Source: Bacteroides sp. (GTDB taxonomy: Bacteria; Bacteroidota; Bacteroidia; Bacteroidales; SM23-62). Taken from it: DNA of 53,111 nucleotides. A program made the translations under genes and the position numbers. This document shows positions 46,813-53,111 of this stretch, one piece after another. The notes under the pieces were generated by a model. It was not told where the DNA came from, searched no databases, and saw only the letters and a list, made by a program, of their open reading frames with translations. How positions within the stretch are numbered: position 1 is the stretch's first letter; each line of letters opens with the position of its first letter. The DNA is taken from positions 1 to 53,111 of the forward strand of contig DRHS01000254.1 of assembly GCA_011053095.1 (NCBI GenBank). The letters run 5' to 3'.

Positions 46813-47520
46813 CTATTTTTCCTCCGGCTTTTCATCTGCGTCTTTGGCAGACTTTGCTACAGGTTTTTTAGCAGCTGGCTTCACCGCAGGCTTTTTCTCA
46901 GCCTTCGGTTTTTCTTCAGTTTTCTTTGCCGGAGCAGCGGCTTTCTTAGCAGCAGGTGCCTTTTTTGCAGGTGCTTCCGGTTTTTCTTTAGCCACCGGAG
47001 CAGCTTCCTTTTTCGCTTTTGGTGCGGGCTTCTTTGCCTCCGCTTTTTCAGCCGGAGCCTTCTCAGCCGGAGCCTTCTCAGCCGGAGCCTTCTCAGCCGG
47101 AGCCTTCTCAGCCGGAGCTTTTTCAGCCGGAGCTTTTTCAGCCGGAGCCTTTTCAGCCGGAGCCTTTTCAGCCGGAGCCTTTTCCTTTTTGTCTTCTGGA
47201 ACGGATTCCTTTTCTGCAGGGTGTGCTTTTTCCTTGGCTTCAACTTTTTCTACCGGGACTTCCTCAGCCTTCTCCTTCTTTTCGGAGCTTTCATCCTTCA
47301 TTGCAGTAACTGCTTCCTGCTTCACTTCTTCCACAACTTCAGCTGCCTCTTCTTTTTTGACGACCTGAACTTTTGGTTTGGCTTCTTCCTTGGGGGCATC
47401 CTTCATCTTAGTCATTTCAGGTCCCGGGATCCCTCTGATTTTTCTCTTTCGCTGACGTGTAACTCCATAGGATCCTCTGAATAATTTACCCCGTCTGGTT
47501 TTGATGTCGCCTTTTCCCAT
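46813..47520 (-). CDS. bTHX ribosomal protein with long Lys/Ala/Pro/Glu tail
   Basis: The first 30 residues (MGKGDIKTRRGKLFRGSYGV and following basic residues) match ribosomal protein bTHX, which sits in a pocket of the 30S head. Normal bTHX ends at about 26-60 residues, but this one continues to 235. The extension has an acidic/basic mixed part (about 45-112), then nine tandem copies of the five-residue unit APAEK, then a Lys/Ala/Pro-rich stretch (KKAPAAKKAAAPAKK) resembling histone H1 tails. The tail may bind RNA or DNA. The fusion is open throughout with normal stop and terminator. A -7 element lies about 50-58 nt upstream. Confidence 0.8.
   Translation of the reverse strand: MGKGDIKTRRGKLFRGSYGVTRQRKRKIRGIPGPEMTKMKDAPKEEAKPKVQVVKKEEAAEVVEEVKQEAVTAMKDESSEKKEKAEEVPVEKVEAKEKAHPAEKESVPEDKKEKAPAEKAPAEKAPAEKAPAEKAPAEKAPAEKAPAEKAPAEKAPAEKAEAKKPAPKAKKEAAPVAKEKPEAPAKKAPAAKKAAAPAKKTEEKPKAEKKPAVKPAAKKPVAKSAKDADEKPEEK
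47048..47182 (-). repeat. 9 x 15-bp tandem repeat coding for APAEK units
   Basis: Nine copies of a 15-bp unit (plus strand tcagccggagccttc and variants) run head to tail without gaps. In plus-strand order, copies 1-4 end in ccttc, 5-6 in ctttt and 7-9 in ccttt. This block pattern suggests growth by unit duplication. Each unit keeps the frame, so copy-number change would alter only tail length. Confidence 0.95.
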
Positions 47521-47570
47521 ATCTAGTGTCTATTTAGGTTTAGTGATTTCGCTGATTTATATTGAGTTGT

Positions 47571-47578
47571 CAAAAATA
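47571..47578 (-). promoter_or_regulatory. Bacteroidota -7 element upstream of the bTHX-like gene
   Basis: On the minus strand this reads TATTTTTG, matching TAnnTTTG, giving a start about 45 nt before the ATG at 47520. It lies back-to-back with the tRNA promoter, so the two directions share a roughly 50-bp control region. No clear -33 element. Confidence 0.4.
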
Positions 47579-47585
47579 AAAAAAC

Positions 47586-47617
47586 TTTGACAGGAATGAA
47601 ACATATGGCTATATTTG
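47586..47617 (+). promoter_or_regulatory. Promoter of tRNA-Arg
   Basis: TTTG (47586-47589) and TATATTTG (47610-47617) are separated by 20 nt. This is a complete match to the Bacteroidota -33/-7 consensus. Transcription would start near 47624, about 57 nt before the tRNA. It is the clearest promoter in the window. Confidence 0.75.
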
Positions 47618-47680
47618 TCCACCGAAAAATAAACCAGCAAAGCATTGCAAAAGCCCACACCCGCATCCTAATTCCCTTCT

Positions 47681-47755
47681 GGCTCCATAGTTCAAGGGAT
47701 AGAATAGCGGTTTCCTAAACCGTAGATCCAGGTTCGAGTCCTGGTGGAGCTACCA
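47681..47755 (+). tRNA. tRNA-Arg(CCU)
   Basis: A complete cloverleaf of 75 nt with encoded CCA. The acceptor stem is GGCTCCA with TGGAGCT (a G-U pair at the end). The D arm is GTTC with GAAT. The anticodon stem is GCGGT with ACCGT around the loop TTCCTAA, giving anticodon CCT at 47714-47716. The T arm is CCAGG with CCTGG around TTCGAGT. It decodes AGG. A promoter lies upstream and a strong terminator downstream. The 3' end is a plausible integration site for the island that follows. Confidence 0.95.
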
Positions 47756-47766
47756 AGTAAATGCAT

Positions 47767-47800
47767 AAACCTCTGTTATCAAGATTGATACAGAGGTTTT
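47767..47800 (+). terminator. Terminator after tRNA-Arg
   Basis: AAACCTCTGT (47767-47776) pairs with ACAGAGGTTT (47790-47799). The stem can extend inward (tatcaa with ttgata) with one bulge, giving a hairpin of up to 15-16 bp followed by Ts. It is well placed to end the tRNA transcript. Confidence 0.85.
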
Positions 47801-47809
47801 GTCACATTA

Positions 47810-47829
47810 GGTGCGGACATGGGTGCGGA
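47810..47829. repeat. Short direct repeats next to the tRNA
   Basis: GGTGCGGA occurs twice (47810-47817 and 47822-47829), 12 bp apart. The position just beyond the tRNA terminator is where recombinase arm-type sites are often found. This role is inferred only from location. Confidence 0.4.
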
Positions 47830-47846
47830 ATTTTGATTAAACTTTT

Positions 47847-48713
47847 ATGAGAAAGCAGAAGTATAGTCATACGGCAAAACACTTCTTTCACAGGAAGGCA
47901 ATTATCGAAAACTATGATTCTACCAATAAGTTACTCCACAGGATAGAGTTTGATATAGAGCCAGAAAGGAGATTTATTTTTCACGGACTGGAGTTGGATC
48001 AGTTGTATGTTTCTTATTGGGAAGAATATGAAATTATTATTTACGAGCCATTTTGTATAAAAGAGATTAACGGTAAGAATTTTTATGTTTCAGAAAAGAC
48101 AAATAAACCTATCCCCCAAGCTGAATTAGATCTTGAGGTTATTCGGAAACTTAATAGACTTCCAATAAGCTCAATCCCTAAATTCTTATCCTACCAGTTA
48201 AAGAAATACCTGGATAAAAAAGTCCAATTAAAGAGTTGGAGAGAGCTAATTGAGATAAACACCAATTTTGTAGAGCCAATTAATAATTGGCATAATGTAG
48301 ATGCTCAACAAATAGCATTGACTTGGGTGAAAAGCAGAATTAGAAAAAGTAATCTTCGTACTTATCAATCTGATAAAGACATATCATTGGAAAACTTGTT
48401 TCGTTCACCAGAGCTATTAGATTCAGTCCTTACAAGATTAGCAGAAAAACATTTCATTAACTATAATCATTTCTTAGGAAGATTTGAATGGTTAAAGAAA
48501 GGGCAGGATCTTGCCGTCTTAGGTGAACTTTTGCAACAATACTCATTTTACAAAGGTTGGGTGGATTATCCAGTTCGTCATAATGCCCTTACGAAGTTCT
48601 TCAATGTTCGAGGCAAAAAGGGATTTAGTGATCGAACCTTCAGAAAGTCAACCATTGAAGAAATGTTTTATTCAAAAAAAGGCCAATTCGCCTTCATTCG
48701 TCCCGTATTATAA
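47847..48713 (+). CDS. Unrecognised island protein, possibly DNA-binding
   Basis: I do not recognise this 288-residue protein. It is soluble and has no signal peptide. It is rich in Lys, Ile, Asn and aromatic residues, matching the A+T-rich island. The C-terminal part (about 225-288) contains KGWVDYPVRHNALTKFFNVRGKKGFSDRTFRKS, whose shape fits a helix-turn-helix or a small-element regulator of the RteC kind. That match is only an impression. It is the first gene of the island, 90 nt after the tRNA, and precedes a small HTH gene in the same direction. Confidence 0.7.
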   Translation: MRKQKYSHTAKHFFHRKAIIENYDSTNKLLHRIEFDIEPERRFIFHGLELDQLYVSYWEEYEIIIYEPFCIKEINGKNFYVSEKTNKPIPQAELDLEVIRKLNRLPISSIPKFLSYQLKKYLDKKVQLKSWRELIEINTNFVEPINNWHNVDAQQIALTWVKSRIRKSNLRTYQSDKDISLENLFRSPELLDSVLTRLAEKHFINYNHFLGRFEWLKKGQDLAVLGELLQQYSFYKGWVDYPVRHNALTKFFNVRGKKGFSDRTFRKSTIEEMFYSKKGQFAFIRPVL

Positions 48714-48800
48714 AGTTTATTTTTTAGGTCCGTTTTTTTCGGAAGTGAAGTGATTCGATGGGCTCTACCTTTACATTGGAAAACAGAAACAACTGCAAAA

Positions 48801-49088
48801 ATGGAGAATAAAAGGATTATCGATATTCAATTAGATGAGTTTGAGAGTCGTTTGGAACAAATTATTGATTCAAGGATTATCAAAGTAGTAAGTGACCTTA
48901 AAGAAGGCGAAGAACTTCTATCACGGATTCAGGTTATTAAAAGGCTTGGAATTGCACCCTCAACTCTTAACGATTACACCCATAAGGGTATTCTTACAAG
49001 CTATCGAATAGGTAACCGGGTATATTACAAGTGGTCTGAAATTCTGGAAGCGGCAATAAAGGTTGAACGCTTCTCCGGTAATTCTTAG
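48801..49088 (+). CDS. Small helix-turn-helix (excisionase/MerR-like) protein
   Basis: This 95-residue protein starts with a helical segment (about 5-40). A MerR/HTH_17-type domain follows: LLSRIQVIKRLGIAPSTLNDYTHKGILTSYRIGNRVYY (about 42-78). Such proteins in Bacteroidota elements act as excision factors or regulators. I chose the ATG at 48801; an in-frame ATG at 48750 would add a non-conserved leader. It is related in layout to the leftward HTH gene at 51691. It precedes the primase-helicase gene. Confidence 0.75.
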   Translation: MENKRIIDIQLDEFESRLEQIIDSRIIKVVSDLKEGEELLSRIQVIKRLGIAPSTLNDYTHKGILTSYRIGNRVYYKWSEILEAAIKVERFSGNS

Positions 49089-49275
49089 TTCCAGAACATC
49101 AATATCCTATAATATTAATGGGTCTTCTATTGGCTTGACATTGATAGGATAAGGCACGTTTGATTGAATAATTAATAATAAACCAGTAAAGAATATAATC
49201 AACCGTAGTATCCAAGGTAAAAGGTCTATAATAGAAGAACTATTTATCCTAAAGGAAAACGATACTAAATAAAAG

Positions 49276-49305
49276 AAACCCCCTGAGGGTCGCAAAAGGG
49301 GGTTT
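49276..49305. terminator. Hairpin upstream of the primase-helicase gene
   Basis: AAACCCCC (49276-49283) pairs with GGGGGTTT (49298-49305) around a 14-nt loop, 26 nt before the ATG at 49332. It lacks a T tract. It may end transcription from the HTH gene or act as a leader structure. The rest of the 49089-49331 gap shows nothing else. Confidence 0.5.
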
Positions 49306-49331
49306 AGTGAGAAAAATCTAATTGTCAAAGA

Positions 49332-51449
49332 ATGAATGATAAAGGTACGTCTTCTAAGGATAGGTTACAAGAGGTGGAATTATCCTATCAAAATACCGTA
49401 GAAAGTAACAAAATAAACGGTACAATGAACCTTCGTCAGGTTGTGGAACTTATCAAGGGTGAAAAATTCAATAATCAGATTGAGACATTACGTTCTTTCA
49501 GGCAGAAGGATCAAAGCTATTATAAACAGCAGAAGCTAAAACTTCCAGCAATATTATTTGCTGGGGTATTCAACGTTTCAAGATCAAATAATAATTGTAA
49601 TAAAGGTTCAGGTCTTGCCGCAGCAGATGTAGATAAAATCGAGTCACAAAATATGCAGGAACTATTTGAGATCCTGACCGGTTTGTCATATTCCGTATTG
49701 GTATTTAGATCCCCTTCCAATGCAGGATTTAAAGTAGTTTTTCGGATACCTGAGACCACAGATGAAAGCATGTATCGGGATTTAGGGACTGCCTTCTCCA
49801 ATCTGCTTATCACCAAAGTTGGAAACCTGGCAGAAGTTGACATCCGAGCAAATAAAGATATATCCCGTGCTTGCTTCTTCTCCTGTGATTCTGACATATA
49901 TGAGAACTACCTGGCAGATACCTGGACACAGAGGGCGGGCAAAAGCACCCAGACCATGGCAGGGACCATTAATGGCAGATTACGCCCTCAGAGACTTGAG
50001 CAGTTGATTGGTGCGGATCTGCATAATACAGACCTCATGGGAGCAGTAAGTAGCTTAATGAGGGCAGGGAATGACTCTAAAGCTATTATGCAGTTCTTTA
50101 AGGACCATGTAGCTGAGATCATGCCAAACTCAGGAGACCGGGACAACTGGGGGAAGTTGTCCTCTGACCTTAATAAGATGTTCGAGAAGGTTGATCTGAC
50201 CAACTTTGAACCTCCACCTCCCCGATTCCCGGATGAGATACTTGATAGACTTCCACGGATTTTTCGGCAATGCCTTGACATCTATGATAACATTGAAATA
50301 AGAAAGGATGTACTGCCATCCCTGTTTGTCTATCTGGGTTATCTATTTCGTAGCTGGAGGATATTGGTAGGTGGGAAGTTGTACGCACCAACCATCCAAC
50401 TATTTACATTGGGTGAATCCGGATCGGGCAAGGAGGTAACACAGGACGGTCTGGCCCTGCTAAATCCTATCATTGAACGACTCGAAGGGATTAACAATGA
50501 GGATTGGAACAAGTTCTGTAAGGATAAGGAAGCCCACAAGTTAAAAATCAGAGCATGGAGAGATGAATACAAAAAATCCCAAGATAAGGCAGGAGATCCC
50601 CCAGAGGAGCCGCCGGAGCCACCAATAAGACGTGTTGTTATTGGTGGAGATATAACTAAGCCCAAACTTCTCCAGGCTCTTGCTGATAATCCCGAGGGAC
50701 TCATCTGGCAGGATGCAGAAGCACAAACTGTATCGATCAGTAATTCCCGCAGGGACCATGGAGGGATTAAGGATGTAGAACGCAAATTATATGATCATTC
50801 CTCAATATCACAAGCAAGAGTTGATCAGAAAGCAAATTATAGTATATCCTTCCCGGTATGTAGTATTCACCGCTCCGGAACTCCCTCACAATATAAGGAT
50901 GAGTTCAGGACCGCAGAAATGGGGGGGCTTCAGCGGTTTGAGACTTACGTAGTGCAGCAAAAGCCCATCCGTTTTGTTGTTGTGGATAATACCAGAGAAC
51001 AATGGACAAAGACAGGCATGGAAATCATCTCTCAAATAGAGGCAACAGAGTTTATACAATTTTATCCCACACAGGGACAAATGGATCGCCTGAGCAAATA
51101 TGCTTGGGAACTGGAAGCAAAATATACCCAAAGCTACCATGGTACCCGTGGGATCCCAACACGCACTGCACGGAGGGTTTTTCGCAAGGCCATGATACTG
51201 GAACTGGCTAATGACTATTGTAGCAAAATAATTACTGATGAAATCCTTGAATTGGCAATAGATATTGACCGGGTAATGATTGCGAACCTATTTTGGGCAA
51301 TGAAGTACATTGATGATCCAGAAGAATCTATATCAAAGAGTGAAAAAAAACGAAGGAAAGTTAAACGTCTTATTACTGATGGCAAAACTGTTACAGAGGC
51401 ATGTAATGAGGTTGAACTTTCGAGAAGCACGTATTATGCCGGCAAATAA
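49332..51449 (+). CDS. BT4734-like/DUF3987 primase-helicase
   Basis: This 705-residue protein is typical of Bacteroidota mobile elements. The N-terminal part (about 40-200) is a VirE-N/BT4734-like, primase-related domain with GLAAADVDKI and a DIRANKDISRACFFS segment. A linker leads to the DUF3987 helicase-like domain (about 300-640), with Walker A GESGSGKE at 361-368, in which the last position is Glu instead of the usual Ser/Thr. The C-terminus ends in a resolvase-like HTH (KVKRLITDGKTVTEACNEVELSRSTYY). It probably starts element replication. A repeat-rich region follows directly. Confidence 0.85.
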   Translation: MNDKGTSSKDRLQEVELSYQNTVESNKINGTMNLRQVVELIKGEKFNNQIETLRSFRQKDQSYYKQQKLKLPAILFAGVFNVSRSNNNCNKGSGLAAADVDKIESQNMQELFEILTGLSYSVLVFRSPSNAGFKVVFRIPETTDESMYRDLGTAFSNLLITKVGNLAEVDIRANKDISRACFFSCDSDIYENYLADTWTQRAGKSTQTMAGTINGRLRPQRLEQLIGADLHNTDLMGAVSSLMRAGNDSKAIMQFFKDHVAEIMPNSGDRDNWGKLSSDLNKMFEKVDLTNFEPPPPRFPDEILDRLPRIFRQCLDIYDNIEIRKDVLPSLFVYLGYLFRSWRILVGGKLYAPTIQLFTLGESGSGKEVTQDGLALLNPIIERLEGINNEDWNKFCKDKEAHKLKIRAWRDEYKKSQDKAGDPPEEPPEPPIRRVVIGGDITKPKLLQALADNPEGLIWQDAEAQTVSISNSRRDHGGIKDVERKLYDHSSISQARVDQKANYSISFPVCSIHRSGTPSQYKDEFRTAEMGGLQRFETYVVQQKPIRFVVVDNTREQWTKTGMEIISQIEATEFIQFYPTQGQMDRLSKYAWELEAKYTQSYHGTRGIPTRTARRVFRKAMILELANDYCSKIITDEILELAIDIDRVMIANLFWAMKYIDDPEESISKSEKKRRKVKRLITDGKTVTEACNEVELSRSTYYAGK

Positions 51450-51514
51450 ATGTCCAGCTTTGCCCAAACTCTATAGACACTTTCCGGCCACTGGTGGTAA
51501 GGCTTTCCGGAGAT

Positions 51515-51649
<135 letters not shown>

Positions 51650-51690
51650 ATAATGGACTTACCCCATTAATGTGGACAATGGAGAAGAGC

Positions 51691-51975
51691 TTAGAGCCGA
51701 CCTTTAATATAATGATTAGCCAAGAACTCATCAACATCAGATCTTTTAAAGAGAATCTTGTGCCCGATCTGGCAAAAGGAAAGCAATCCCTTATCTCTAT
51801 AGTTTTGTAATGTTCGGCTGGAAACATGAAGCATTTTACTTGTCTCTGAACTCTCCAACCACTGGTCGGAGATGCGAGGTAAGGCATTTAAGATTTTATC
51901 AGCTTTCTTATCCAAACTGACTAATAATTCCAGGGCTTGATTTAATTCTTCCTTTGTGACCAGGTCAATTTCCAT
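51691..51975 (-). CDS. Excisionase-like helix-turn-helix protein
   Basis: This 94-residue protein has an N-terminal helical part (about 5-40). An HTH_17 domain follows: SSETSKMLHVSSRTLQNYRDKGLLSFCQIGHKILFKRSDVDEFLANH. This is the standard excisionase/regulator fold of Bacteroidota elements. It is leftward, facing the repeat region after the primase-helicase gene, and could bind those repeats. The 186-nt gap on its upstream side (51976-52161) has no supported gene. Confidence 0.82.
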   Translation of the reverse strand: MEIDLVTKEELNQALELLVSLDKKADKILNALPRISDQWLESSETSKMLHVSSRTLQNYRDKGLLSFCQIGHKILFKRSDVDEFLANHYIKGRL

Positions 51976-52161
51976 ATCATTAGCTGTTATAGGTAAAAAG
52001 CAATATATAATTAGATCTCAAATCCTGTAATACTCCAATTCAGTAAGATACAGGCCAAATACACATGAAAAATGTCTGAATAACGATGATTTTTTAACTC
52101 ATCTTGATCGTTGCCTGAAACACCCTTCAACAGAGGATCTCAGAAAAGAGATCGTCTATAA

Positions 52162-52686
52162 CTACTCAAGAATCATCATTCGCTTATAAAACTCTTTTGA
52201 TATGTCCTTAAAAAGCTCAGTTCCCCTATATGTTATTCGGTAGGAACGGCCATCTTTGTGGTATGAGGAGCTCTGTGGTTCCATTAGACCCTCCGAGATT
52301 GCCCTTGACATTTGTAGATATAATTGTCTCTCCTGAGTACCATACATCGTTTGAATCCTCTTAAACCGAGCTGTATGCTTTCCTTCACCTGTCAAATAGT
52401 ATATGCATGCAAGTAAATTAAATAATGAGGAGTTAACACCCCTATCTCTTAAAACCGAAACAAGGAGACCATAGAACATTGGACCATTAGAAGATGCAAG
52501 AAAGTTCCGGTAATTAAAATATTTTGCTCTGTAATACTCGTTTAGCCTTAGAAGAAGACGCCTAATAAATCCCTTATAAACATTTACATTCTCCGGTAAG
52601 GGATCTGGAATCAGAAGGAAGGGCGGGTAGGCAGATGATGGCTTCGTCCGCAAAACTTTTGGTTGTATCAATTCATCTCCTTCCAT
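52162..52686 (-). CDS. Unrecognised island protein with winged-helix-like C-terminus
   Basis: I do not recognise this 174-residue protein. It is mostly helical, without signal peptide or TM segment. Residues about 85-165 (a helix bundle, then ISEGLMEPQ and SYRITYRGTELFKDISKEF) look like a MarR/PadR-type winged helix with a beta-wing, so DNA binding is plausible. I prefer the ATG at 52686 (MEGDELI) to 52701. It is leftward, like the HTH gene at 51691, and may share control with it. Confidence 0.65.
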   Translation of the reverse strand: MEGDELIQPKVLRTKPSSAYPPFLLIPDPLPENVNVYKGFIRRLLLRLNEYYRAKYFNYRNFLASSNGPMFYGLLVSVLRDRGVNSSLFNLLACIYYLTGEGKHTARFKRIQTMYGTQERQLYLQMSRAISEGLMEPQSSSYHKDGRSYRITYRGTELFKDISKEFYKRMMILE

Positions 52687-52744
52687 ATTACAAAGATACA
52701 TAGAATCAGCTGTTTAGAATAACGGATGTGCATCACTCTGCAAA

Positions 52745-53111
52745 CATATAGAGTAGGTATGTACTCAGTCTGTTAGTCCTGACCTGAAGGAGGTACAAAA
52801 GGTGTAGAAATAGCCCAGAAAGACACTATGATTTTCTATTCGCCACATTATCAGTATGTTAAAATTCCTATAATGAATTATATGTTAAGTAGAACCAGTT
52901 CCCACTTTTAATTCACGTGGAGTATTGGGCAGTAAACTAATGGTATGGAATTGTCCAGGAGTCCCGTCAGATGAGGCAGGGGGCGGGTCCGGGAATTCGA
53001 TTTTGGTATTGAATAAAGTCCCCCAGTTATAGATACTCAGTCCTATTTCTACACCTTTTGTACCTCCTTCAGGTCAGGACTAACAGACTGAGTACATACC
53101 TACTCTATATG
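52745..53111. repeat. Perfect 69-bp inverted repeat at the window end
   Basis: Bases 52745-52813 are the exact reverse complement of 53043-53111, with a 229-nt spacer. The right arm stops at the last base of the window. This mirrors the fold-back at the window start. The 52702-53111 stretch has no supported gene. The second arm and part of the spacer are likely chimeric. Confidence 0.95.

Noticed and set aside
47048..47182. CRISPR array
   Set aside because: The 15-bp units are directly adjacent with no spacers and encode protein; no cas genes are present.
46792..47484. Long open frames on the plus strand and other frames across the APAEK repeat
   Set aside because: They are by-products of the 15-bp repeat, which is open in several frames. 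The minus-strand frame has the bTHX start, promoter and terminator.
49107..49328. 73-residue minus-strand frame with a hydrophobic segment
   Set aside because: It spans the hairpin before the primase-helicase gene, has no family resemblance and no promoter; likely chance.
52031..52189. Open frame with protein-like composition (ending NYSRIIIRL)
   Set aside because: No start codon is available in frame and it overlaps the end of the leftward gene. It could be a gene remnant, but there is no support beyond composition.

Overview
This window reads as chromosomal DNA from a free-living, non-pigmented-looking Bacteroidota (Bacteroidales/Marinilabiliales-like) bacterium. The signs are a type A T9SS sorting domain with SprB-type repeats, DUF2723 and TlpA-like proteins, several matches to the Bacteroidota promoter (TTTG, about 20 nt, TAnnTTTG), almost no Shine-Dalgarno sequences, a bTHX ribosomal protein, and a BT4734/DUF3987-type primase-helicase. 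Both ends of the window are perfect inverted repeats that stop exactly at the end base, so the outermost few hundred bases are probably chimeric.

Layout: (1) 1-1613, the end of a V-type ATPase operon (subunits I and K). (2) 1735-16867, an arginine/proline/carbamoyl-phosphate region: carB leftward, and divergently argR-GNAT-argG-proC-argE-argH-proB-proA, with two 18-bp ARG-box-like sites 21 bp apart between them. It is followed by a leftward TlpA-like/carA/altronate-dehydratase-like operon. (3) 17003-29251, housekeeping and envelope genes: prenyl synthase, DUF2723 glycosyltransferase-like protein, a HExxH/propeller/outer-membrane protein, LEA-like lipoprotein, TonB-like protein, a 196-bp palindromic element, GT9 glycosyltransferase, hydrolase, and F-type atpD-atpC. 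(4) 29357-43334, surface and periplasmic genes: two small outer-membrane barrels, a GH16-like protein without catalytic acids, FtsX-type permease, gamma-glutamyltransferase, T9SS protein, tetraheme cytochrome fused to an SUMF1 domain, Tat-exported oxidoreductase and isomerase, and a TSUP transporter. (5) 43339-46607, a signalling operon: a PhcB-like SAM methyltransferase, a six-TM hybrid histidine kinase broken by a G8 tract, and a single-domain response regulator. (6) 46813-47520, a bTHX protein with a long Lys/Ala/Pro tail containing a 9 x 15-bp tandem repeat. (7) tRNA-Arg(CCU) with a clear promoter and terminator, followed by a more A+T-rich accessory island (47756 to the end) carrying a primase-helicase, two small HTH proteins and two unknown proteins, with no integrase in view.

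The most interesting candidate system is region 5. A methyltransferase with the PhcB-family GYPGD-type motif is translationally coupled to a membrane kinase and a receiver protein. This resembles the phcBSRQ fatty-acid-methyl-ester quorum-sensing loci of proteobacteria, here in a Bacteroidota background and with a homopolymer that could switch the sensor on or off. Gene calls rest on motif recognition and reading-frame logic; no database search was run.
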